Source: Monosiga brevicollis MX1
Taxonomy: Eukaryota; Opisthokonta; Choanoflagellata; Craspedida; Salpingoecidae
DNA: 51,339 nt
Assembly: GCF_000002865.3 (NCBI RefSeq)
Contig: NW_001865060.1
Span: 256,309-307,647 of the forward strand
Direction: 5' to 3'
A program made the position numbers and the translations under genes. Below the pieces are notes generated by a model that saw only the letters and a list, made by a program, of their open reading frames with translations, did not search any database and was not told where the DNA came from. Below, piece after piece: positions 34,984 through 46,900 of this stretch; positions within the stretch are counted from its first letter, which is position 1; the number at the start of each line of letters is the position of its first letter.

Positions 34984-37900
34984 ATGCGGCTCGACGTTGT
35001 TGTTATTTGGCTGGCCTTGCTTTCAGCATCCGCCGTGGCTGGTACGTCTCCCTTCTGGACTTGCATGTGGTGGAGCCGCACACGGCACATACCTGGTCTG
35101 ACATCTGCGCACTCATCTTCAGCTCCGCTCACCTCACTTTGCTTGAACTGACTGGCACATGGTACACGCTGACCCCTTTGACGTAGTATCGTCCGAGCTG
35201 GGTGCTCAAGTGGCTCTCAATGCCTCCTCTGGCCTGCAAATCGATAACGAAGATATTGTCAAGACAGACGCTCGCGATTCGTGGACTGCAGGTGTCATCA
35301 GCCAAGTCAGGGCAGACCTCTCAAGCGCGCTGTCGGTCGGCGTGCGCATAGTACCAGCCCATGCCGGTGATAGTCTCATGGTTGGATTTTCCCGCGAGGT
35401 ACCAAGCAGCCTGGCCGACTATCGCTCGCTTGACTTTGCTCTGCATCTCTCCCTCGCCTCTGGCGTGCCCGTACTCCTGGTTTGGCGGCGAAACACAATC
35501 CTGGGCCGTCTCGAGCAATCCTTTGGGTCAAGCGACCTTCTCGATGTCTACGCCGATCAAAGTGGCCGCTTTGCCGTCGCCCTCAACAACGTCACCATCT
35601 ACACGTCCACCTTCTCCCGCGACTACGATGCCTACTACTTTCGTGCCGTCTTCTCGACACCCAACGCCACCATCTCCCGCCCTCAATGGCTCACAGCCCA
35701 GCTATTTTGCCGCACAATGACCTGTGCCGACGCTGGCCAATGTCATCCCGCCAGCCCCTGCAACTTGGGTGTTTGCACCACCACACCAGCTTCCGGTATC
35801 CCTTGTAACGACGGCAACGCCACTACAGTTGATGATACGGTAATTCTGTCGTGCTTTGTTACTTCTCATCCTTCAGCCTTTCGTTTCCATCTGTCCCATC
35901 GCACACAAGGTGGCAGGATCTCACCCACTCACTGACTCATGCACCCATTCATCTATTCCCTCATCCTTGCTCACTCTGTGTTTCTCCCCGCATCGGCTTT
36001 GTTCTTGTCTCTTGTGAATGTCACCGACTACGATGCCAATGGATACGGGTGCAGTGCCTGGACGGCATTTGCCTGGTCAGTCAACCTAGACTGGAGAGCC
36101 GTACGACCCGGGGCAGGAACCGCCTCTGCGCTGTTGCTCATGTCTCGTGCTTGATGCCTGCTGCCCACTTTCTTCTCTGCGTAGGGCCGTGACCCATGCG
36201 CGGGCGTGCAATGCCCCGGGGATCAATGCCACTCCGCTGGCCACTGTGAAGGTGGTCAATGCTATGCCGGCGCAGTGTTAGGCGATGGAACACCGTGCGC
36301 CCTGACCAACACCAGCACGAGTATTGACGCGGGGATTTGTCTTGCGGGTGTCTGTCGTGCCCCTATTACCACGACGTCGTCCACTTCTACCACCACAACA
36401 TCCTCCACAACCACCACGTCGACAACCTCCACCACCACGGATCCCTGTGCGTAGCTCGCTCGTTTGCCCTGATCGAAACTCGCCTCGCATGTTGGACATT
36501 CACGGCATGCTTAACAGCACCCATGCGTCCACGCCCTCCGCTCTGACTCTCACGCTGATACCACATCTTGCTTTTGTCGACGTCTCCACATTTGACAACA
36601 GGCCACGCGGTGCAGTGTGCATCCGATTCATGCCATGAACCTTCTGTTTGTAGCGGGGGCAGGTACGTGCTTCTTCGGGTCTCGCGTTGTCACCGCAGGA
36701 AGAGTCGGGACAGGATGCCAAAGCTCATTCCTTCTTGTACAATGCGGTTTGCTTTTTTTTTTCTCTCTCTCCCTGTCTTTCTCTCTCTCTCTCTCTCCCT
36801 GTCTTTCTTTCTTTTTCTCTTTCCCCTGGTTCTGTCTGTTTCCTTGCGGCCTCGCCCGTGCAGCTGCTTCGCCGGACCGGCCCTAGCCGATGGCTCAGCT
36901 TGTGACGACAACAATCCCATTACTATCGAGTCGCTGTGCTTTGACGGTGTTTGCGTGTACGTCATTGCTTCTTCCCCGCCACAAGACACCGTCTCGCCAT
37001 TGACGGCTTCTTTGCAAGGCTCATTCAATCTCCGCCTGGCTACAGTGGGACAAAAACGCGGTGCTTCAACGTTACTTGCGAACCCCGCGCTTGCTATGCT
37101 GCGGGCATCTGCAATGATCAAACGGGCCAATGCGACTACACTGCTCTGCCCGAAGGCACGGATTGCGATGATGGGGATAACGTCACCATCGACGACAAGT
37201 ATGCCCACCACGCATGCCCTTGTGGCTGGCTTCTAGTTGCCGTGTTAAGTCTGGCCCATTTCATGCAGTGACTCGTTTCTCACATCTTTGCCCGTGGCTT
37301 CATCGCGTGCCTATTCTGGGCACTTTCGAATAGGTGTTATTCGCATGTTTGCACGGGGTTGGATCCCTGCTTTGGCTTTGACTGCGTGCCACGCAGCCAG
37401 TGCCACTTGGCAGGTGTGTTCATGCCGCTGCTGATTCACACCTTTCCCCTTTCAGTGTGCTCTTCCTTTCAAACTTATATTCCACCACCTCACTGGGTTA
37501 GGCGAATGCATCAATGGTGCCTGCACCAACCCCGTTAAACCCGTCAACACGACGTGTGCGTCTCAGAACTTTGGATTGACCTCTCCTCGAATTGCCGATC
37601 TGCCCCTGGCACCGCCAAGTTTACTTTGCCGCCTCTCATGCTTTCGCATGTGATGAATGGGCTTCTCACACACAGGCGATGATGGAGATAGTACAACCGT
37701 ATTGGATGCTTGCCAAGCCAATGGTGCATGTGTGGTGCGTCGTGCATCTTGTCACTACCTGCTCGCCACGACATGCGTTGATGCTGCCCGTTTCACACTG
37801 TTCGTAGGGTGTAAATTTGTGCGCCAATGTCGAGTGTTTGCCGGTGTCTACCTGCCATCTTCCTGGCGCCTGTGATTTCCAGACTGGTCTCTGCTCAATG

Positions 37901-40900
37901 GGACCCGTCAAGAGCGATGGTAGCGCGTAAGCCCTGAGGACTTGGAGCGCGCCGTCAAAACTCGCATGGGGCGTCGTCTCACCCCCTCTTGCTCGTCTGT
38001 TCCTCACCCGCCCCCTGTCTCCTCCGCCCATAATCAACTGCGGCGTAGCTGCGACGATGACAACAACCGTACAGTGGAAGACCAGTGCCTGGATGGTGTT
38101 TGCACTGGGGTTGACCGGGTAAGCTCGTGTTTCCGCTTGTTCATCTGCCTACTCTGCCAAACTTGCCGTTGACCTTGAATATGTGCCTTGACAGTGTCCC
38201 ACGCCCTGCACGGCACTCTCCGTTTGCCACGCTCCGGGTGACTGCGACCTTTGGACCGGCATCTGCACCAATCCTTTGCTGCCTGACGGCACCCCGTGCG
38301 TTTCATCTGCACTCCCCGGTGCCAACTTTTAGACGCACAGACGCTCACCCGTCCACGGCTCATGGGGATTGGTGCGTAGGTGTGACGACGATGACCCCGA
38401 GACAACTGGTGAGCGTTGTTTCGATGGGATATGCTCGGGCGTTCGCCTTTGTGAAAATGTGGTCTGCACGCCGCTGTCTCCATGCCACGATACGGGCATA
38501 TGTGATCCCAACACGGGCACTTGCTCCAATCCCGTGAAAGCAACGGGCATCTTATGCCCGGACACCGACGGCGATGTGTGCACAACCGCCTCTTGTCACG
38601 TCGGGGAGTGCCTGCAAACGTCGCCAACTGCCTTTGGTACGTCTCATGATTTTTTTTTTCCGCTTTTCACACACGAGCCCTCTCGAACTTGACGTCAATC
38701 GTCAGGCAGGACCCGCTCTCATTCCTTAAATGTCTTATTCATTCGTCTTAGGTGTTGGCTGTGATGATAACAACACTTTGACCGACGATGACATTTGCCT
38801 TGGTGATGGCACGTGTGCCGGTGAAGGTCAGCTGATTAGTTCTTGCAAAGTTTCATCTCAGATCGTGTGCTTGGCCGCCGTGGCTGAGCTGAGCTTGACC
38901 GCCACTTTGCTGCGCTTGCAGATCGCTGCATCGGTGTGACTTGCATTGCCATTGATGAGTGTCACGAACCGGGTACCTGCGCCAATGGAATCTGCAGCAA
39001 CCCTGTTGCAGAGGATGGAAGTAACTGCAGCACTGTGGCCTTTGTTGCTCGCAACCCGCGCGTGAGTTTTCCTTGCCCCACCTGATGCCCAAATGTTTCC
39101 AAGAGGTAGCAAATTCTCCGTGAACTACATGTAAGCTGACCTCTTTCTTCTTCCCTCCATTTTCCCTTTTCAAGTGTGAGGACGGCGTCTGCATTAGTAC
39201 CCGTGTCTCGCCGTCGGCCTGTCTCTTGTCCGTGGATTGCCGCAATGGCCAGGTAACCCCCGATTCCGTTTGAGCCGCCTGTTTCGGTCTTTGGTTGCTT
39301 GTCATTCGTCAACGCTTGACACATCGTTCGGCTTGCTTGATGACAGTGTCCGCTTTTTCCGCTGGCCCCCGATGGTTATCCCTGCGTTGATGTGGACGAG
39401 AATGAGTGCACAGCAGCCGAGTGTCGCTTTGGCACGTGTATCCAAAATGTTTTGCTTGACAATGGCTCTCCGGTCAGTCATTGGTGCCTTGCTCATCACA
39501 TCACCGCCCACCTGCGACTTTTGACAGCAACCTTGTGCTATTGCGTGCCTTGACAACCATCGTTAGTGCACCGATAATAACGCGGCTACCGAAGATGAAT
39601 GTGTTGGAGGCGTCTGCGTTTCGATCGACCTGTGTGAAGAGAACGATGTTGTGTGCGAGAGCCCACCGACGCCCTGCCATGAACCGGTGGGCACTTGCTT
39701 TCGGGGCAACTGCTCCTACTCGTTCAAGCTCGTCGGGGCTAGCTGCGACGATGGCAATGAACAATCTGGTGTTGGCACCTGCAATGCTGCCCATGAGTGC
39801 ATTGCTTCATGTACGTCTTTTTTGCCTTCCATCTCGGTCAGCCTATGGGCTTTCTCAATCACCGGTGCTCATTTCAATGTTTGCAGTCCCGGCTACGGAA
39901 TGTACTTTGGCAGGAACTTGCGTCAACGGCCTCTGCCCAGCACCAGCCAACCGCACGGAGGGCACCGCCTGTACAGCTATCAACGAGGACACATGTACCG
40001 AAGCCCTATGCTTTGGTGGTGTCTGCGTGCAAAACATCCCTCGCGCTGGTTTGTGATTCGGCTTCCATTTTGATGTGCCAGAATGTCTTTGATGCTGGTC
40101 TCACAATGAACGCCGTCTGCAGCCACCAACATATCTTGCGATGATGAGGATGAGAGCACAGACTTTGATACTTGGTACGTTTGTGTTTGCCTCATATGCT
40201 GAGCGGTGTGCTCGCGCACTTCTTTGGACCACACATTGCGAGCTTGGCTTTCCCTAGCCATGGGGTTTTTGAAAGTGTCTTGTTGCAATCTCATCTCATC
40301 TGATCTCCCTTGTGCTCTGCACCTTGCCTCGGACCACATTTTCCTGATGACCTTGATCATTACAGTCAAGCGGGCATCTGCCGAGGCATTGATTTGGTTG
40401 GTTTCGATTGTTGCTCGGCCCGTTTGTCCAACCTGGTCGCTTTTTTTGACAGGCGGGGGGCCTTTTTCTGTTCATTTTTGTATTTTCTTTAGTGCGTTCG
40501 TGACAACGTAACTTGCGCACCCCCCGAGAGTTGCCGAGCTCCCGGCGTCTGCTTCCGAGGCACCTGCAGCTACGACCTTTTGCCGGTGGCCACGCCCTGT
40601 GATGACAACAACGAACGCACGACCACCGATATTTGCCTTGCCAATGGCATTTGCATCGGCGAAGACCTGTACGCTTTTCGCTTTTCTTGATCCTGCATCC
40701 TACTTTTGACTTGAGCAATGGACAGCGGCACAACACCACCTCCTCACGCAGGCTCGAACACCCCTGTATGTAGATGCGTCACGGAAGACATCGTATGCAG
40801 CCCACCAAACCAGTGTCAGCATGGAGCTGAGTGCCTGCGTGGTTCATGCCTGCCTCCGCTCAACATCACCGCGGGGACGCCATGCGATGATGAGGACGCC

Positions 40901-43900
40901 GAAACCAGGGACGATGTCTGCGACGGCTGGGGTACTTGTGCCGGAATTAACCCTTGCATCGTGAACAACATCACCTGTGATGTTGCACCCAGTCAATGCC
41001 ATATGACCAACGGCACATGTTTTTTGGGCTCATGCTCGTACGAATTCCGACCTGTCAACAGCAGGTACGTACGTGTATTGTTGTGTGGCAGGGCTACGAG
41101 CACCGCAGAGGGCGTTGGTGTGTGTCTTTTTCATCCAGGTCTGCCTTGATGCTCACTTGGTCCCACTTTTTTTCTTTTTCCTTTTCCATGTGGACAGCTG
41201 TGATGACGGGATTGAAGCCACCGATGATGACATGTGTGATGGCTTTGGCACGTGTTTGGGCGTTGATTATTGTGTTGCCTGGGCGGTGACATGCGAGCCC
41301 TTGAATCAGTGCCACCAAGCGGGTGTCTGCTCTCATGGAGAATGCTCCCCCAGCCTGCCCCTACCCAACGGCACGATCTGTGATGATGGCTTCGCTCATA
41401 CCATCAACGATACGGTGAGCCTGGCGCTGCCAGTCACTGCCCGACCCCTCCCCACTGCGTTGCACGCCCGCTTGGCTTTTTGATTTCATTTTAATTTTTT
41501 ATCATGCCTTTCTCACTTTTGTTTCCGGGGGGTCGCACGCTGCTTCTTGACTGGTAGTGCTCGGCGGGCGAGTGCAGTGGGCTTGACTTGTGCGCAGACG
41601 TAAACTGCACTGCCTTGTCACAGTGCCACAGTGTCGGCGAGTGCGATCCCCAAACGGGTTTGTGCAGCAACCCTTTCCGCCCGGCCGGCCTGGCCTGTGA
41701 CGACGCTGACAACCGCACGACCAGCGATCAGGTAAGACGTGCTACCGTGGTTGTGTGGGACACGGCCGATCAGAGCGAATCTTTGACTCTCCTTTGCTTG
41801 CCATCTCTGATAGTGCATGGCCGGTGTGTGCGCGGGTGTTGATCTTTGCGTGGCCAATAATGTCACATGCCCACCCATCAACCAATGCCATGAGCCGGGA
41901 ACTTGCTTCCAAGGTCAATGCACCATCTTGCCAAAGCTCGACGGCACTGTGTAAGTGTCGACTCTTGGCAGGCATTGGAACATGGTTCCATAAGGGACAG
42001 TGAATACTCATTCCCATCCTGCACCTGCTTGTCGGTCCTCCACCCCATTGGACAGATGCGATGACGGTCTGGCCAATACGCAAAATGACGTCTGCACCGG
42101 TGGCCTTTGTGCTGGCATTGATCCGTATGTTTTACGACCATGCCTGTCTTGCTGTAATTGGCCCCAGGCCATGCCTCCAGCCTCGCTAAGGCATGCACAA
42201 CCGTATGGAATCCATGCTTATTCTGCTCGCCTCACCCCCCTCTTGCTTTTTTTTTTGTGATCCAGATGTGCGGGGATCGTCTGCCAGGCCCAAAGTGTGT
42301 GCCACGAGGTAGGCACTTGCCGAAACGGAGTGTGTGATGATCCGTTCCGTGCTGCTGGCAGTATGTGCGACGATGGTGACAGCAGCAGCTACTTGGAGCA
42401 GTGTTTCGCCGGTATTTGCGTGCCACAGTTGGCTTGCGACCCAAGCACGTGTGTAGCCTGGCGTGAGCTGCGTGGCTTGGAACCCACCATGAACTTTGGC
42501 CTACGCCGAGTGGCACGGGTGGACGGCTGGAACGCCTCGGCCGTGTCGCTCGATGGCTTGTCAACCAACGATACCCGGGCCGGGGTGCGCTTTACTCCGG
42601 AACAAACGGATGCCAACCTCGCTTTTGGCCTAGGCTCAGAGGTTCTTACATCGCAGTTTGAAGACATGGCCTTTGCCGTGTTTTTGGCAGAGGGCGGCAA
42701 CGCCTTTGCGTACGAAGCTGGACGCTTCAAGAAAAGCTTGGGCACGTATGCCCGAGCCTCGACGCTCGAGCTCCTGGTGAATAGGCAAGGACGAGTTGAG
42801 TTTGTGGTTGATCATCAGCTGCGTTACACGAGCGAGTCAGTGGTGAATCTTCCCGTGCATGTTGATGTGGCCCTCTTCGGCGGTGCCGCTGTTGTATCCA
42901 ATATATCCTGGGTCACGAAGCAGGAAGCCTACTGTGCACGTCAGACCTGCGCACCTGCCACCGACTGCTTGCTGGCTGAGCAGTGTGTACTTGGCGAGTG
43001 CGCGAGCCCCGTACCCCAACCAGTCAACACCACGTGTACTCTCAGCGACGACACCCTCCGAGACTTGCGCTGCAATGGCGCCGGAACCTGCATTGGCACG
43101 CGTGAGTCTGGCTTTTCTGCTTGTATGCGTGCCGACGGTGATCGCTACGCTACCTCTCACTCGCATCCGTCATCTCGCCCCATGCAGCCAAGTGCGCTGG
43201 TGTCATCTGCCCGACGCCAGGGCAGTGTGAGATGCCAGTCAGTTGTGAACCCACCACGGGTCTTTGCCCGGTACTGCCCTTCCGACCCAATGGAACTGAG
43301 GTAGGTGCCGATCCAGAGGTGCTTCCAAATCTCATGGTAATAGCTGTCTTTGCTGAAGCGCACTGGTCGGCAAATAGCCATTCACCCTTTTGTGTCGTTG
43401 TTGGTGTGTTTGCTCAGTGTGATGACGATATTTTTGAGACGCTCGAGGACACCTGCCAAGCTGGCGTTTGTCGTGGCATTGACTATTGTGACGCCGTGGT
43501 ATGCGACAGCCCACCCACCGTTTGTTTCGAGGCTGTTGGTTCATGTTTGCACGGCAATTGCAACTACACCTTTCGAGGCATCAACGCCACGTAAGTATGA
43601 GCGATCGTTGGAGCTTGGCGCCAACGCTTGCAGCCCAGCATCATAATGTTTCAAAACAATCTTTGCCACATTTGATGCATGACTGCCTTTGCTTTGCACA
43701 CGCCTTGCAGTTGTGATGACGGAAACGAGAGAACGACCAATGACCAGTGCCAAGCTGGTCAGTCATAACTTGCAATTTTCAAAAGTGTTTCCACCAGAGA
43801 GGAGGGGAGGGGGCCTGCTTTTTTTTTTTTTTTTTTTTAATTGTTTGGGGGGCGGGGGGTCTGAGCGAGGGCTAGCTCACAATGATCATTGATGCTAGAT

Positions 43901-46900
43901 GGGGTATGCGCGGGTGTCGACCTGTGTGACGAAGTCGTTTGTGCTCCAAGCCAATGCCAGACCAACGCCTCATGCCTACATGGCATTTGCTCGTTTGACA
44001 ACTATCCATCAGCGTATCTCTGCAATGATGGTGCGTTGGTTATTGACAATCTACAACCCACAATGCACTTCCTGCGTTCCAGCAAGCGCCTGTCCTATCG
44101 CTGGGCAAGGGTCCGCTGCATCACCTCACCCTGCTGACAAATGTGTTGATCCGGCCTTTCTATTCGTATGGCCACTGTTCACGACAGGCAATGCCTCCAC
44201 CTTCCCGGATACATGCGAGGCTGGAGTGTGCGTGGGACAAGACCCTTGTCTGGGAGTCGACTGTCGAGCGCCCTCAGATTGCTACGAGGACGGCACATGC
44301 GTGCTTGGCGAGTGCGTCTTTCAGTTTCGACCAGCAAATACCAGCTGCGATGACAATAACAACCGCACCATCGACATGTGCGACGGCAATGGCGCGTGCA
44401 TCAGCACGGACCCCTGCCAAGGTCTTGCCTGCCCAGAGCCCACAGATCATGAATGCCAATACTCAGAAGCCTGCTTTTTGGGCCAGTGTGGTGACATTAT
44501 TGACCACCCCTTGGGGACGGCCTGCACCTTTGACGATGGCAACCCCTGCACACGCGGTGGTTGTATTGCCGGTTCCTGCACCAGCTTTCACGTAGCTGAC
44601 AACACGACCTGCAACGATGGGTGTGTCCCCTCAACGCTTCATCGTGGCGTCGCAAGGCAATGGTATGCGCAGATCTTATAGTGTGCTTTTGGCTGGCCGC
44701 ATTCAACTAGGAATGTCAACACCGTCGACGACCGGTGTCTTGCCGGCACATGCGTGGGGACTGATCTTTGCCTCAACGTGGAATGCCAACCACTGACGCA
44801 GTGTCACCAGGTACTTTGCATCAAGCCGCAACGTCAAAGGGCTACCTTCGAAATCTTCCTAACATCATCACGCTTTCCCGTTTTTTGTTTGCATTTGCGC
44901 TGAATAGACCACAAGCTGCGTGGCTGGTTCGTGCCCAGTGTTGCTCAAGCCGGACGGCGCTTTTTGTGACGATGGCAACCCAGAAACCATCAATGACGTG
45001 TGCACGTTGGGGCAATGCGCGGGCTTTAGCCTGACCTGCACGCCCCCGAGCTCAGCTACTGAGGCGGTTCGCTTCAGCAACGGGTGTGGAGGTTTTGACC
45101 AAGAGACGCGTTGGCTGTACACGGCACAAGCCACCAGCGGCTGCGTTTGCCGTTCCGGCACACTGGGCGGCCTTTTTGCTGGTAAGACTGCCTTGACTCG
45201 CCTTGATGCCTTGGAAGTTGAGCAAATTCAATGGACATTTGCGACGACAGAGAGAGACTCACATGGGTATTTGCTTTTGGGCACCCCCTCCCCCGTCCGG
45301 TCGTTTTCAGATCAATCGGGTGCGATTCATACAGCTACGCAGTGCGCACAGGCCATCTGCGGTGGCGGCTCATTACTGCAATTTGATCAGTGCAGTTTCA
45401 ACGGCGAGATTGTCAGCACTGGCACCTGGCAGGAGAGCACAGTGACGGTGCCGCTGGCCTATCAGGATGTTTTGTGCGAAGAGGATGGCACTCCCATCAC
45501 GCAGCGACCCGCCACATCCACGGCAATTACCACGACAGTGACCACGAGCTCGACGACCAGCACCATATCAACAATCGGCAGCACACCACTCGGGACGACC
45601 ACAGTCCCTTTGTCGTCTTCGAGTAGCTCTTTGGGTTTAACAACATCGAGCTCTAACACTCGTTCTCCTGGCATTTCCACGACGCCTGCACACACCTCAA
45701 CCTCTTTTGCTTCTTCTGCCACCACGACTTCTCCTCATGCTTCTTCCTCTACTACTCCTACAACAACAACGACCACCACCACCACCACCACAACAACAAC
45801 AACAACAACAACAACGACGACGACGACAGTCCCGCCAACAGCGCGGCCGGCGACTGGGGTGGAGCACGTCATTCAATGGAACGTCAACTTGCCTTTGGCT
45901 GAGTTGCATCAGCGCATCAGGCTGGGCGATAGCATGACCTGGCAATGGGACTCTGATGCCATGCCCATCAACGTTGTCTCTGGAACCAGTCGCATTCCTG
46001 ATGGTCGCTTCACCTCAGGCCTCCCCCGTTATCGTGGTTTGTACACCCACTCTGCCACGTTTCGAACTGTCGGCACTTACAACTATTATTCACAATTCCA
46101 AGCCTACCTTGCCGGCTCGGTGACTGTCTTCAACCCGGTCCGCATCATCGAGACCTCGGCCACCTTGCCCGACAACGTGGTTGACTGGAGTCTGCAGTAC
46201 AATGCCCCACCTCTCCACGTGGCCACGGGCGCAGTTGTCCGCTTTCAGTGGGACAACAATGTGCCTTTGGACATTATCTCTGGCTTACCATCAGACGCAA
46301 CATTGGGCGTGCTCTTCAGCAGCCCGGCTGCTCGGTCCAGCAACTTGACAGTTGCTTTCGAGGTCTGTACAAACGCGCGTGGTTGATGTTGTGCCTCCTT
46401 GCCCCTTCTTTCTCTGTGCATTTCAACTCACCGGAGAGAACAACTTTGCTTCCATAGGCGGAAGGTCGGTATTACTTTCATGCATCGCAATACAGCTTTC
46501 TGCAGGGGCTGATTGTTGTCGAGGGTATGTTTTGCCCTTCTCTTTTGTCACTTGCCGCAGCTTTACTCGAGCAACGGCATCCGACTCACGCCAAGTCTCC
46601 CGTTGTACCAATAGATGCCGCACCCACTACAGCCACACCTGTGATTACCACAGCATCTTCAACCACCTTGACTACCACCACCACTACTACCACCACCACT
46701 ACCACTACCACTACCACTACCACTACCACTACCACTACCACCACCACTACCACCACCACAACAACAACGCTGCCCACAACTACAACACCAAGGATTACGA
46801 CCACGACTGCTGTGTTCAATGGGACCACCGTGCTGGCAACCGTGGAGGGCAACGCGGCCCTTAGCATGTTTGATCAGCTCCTGTCCGGCTCGTCCATTGT

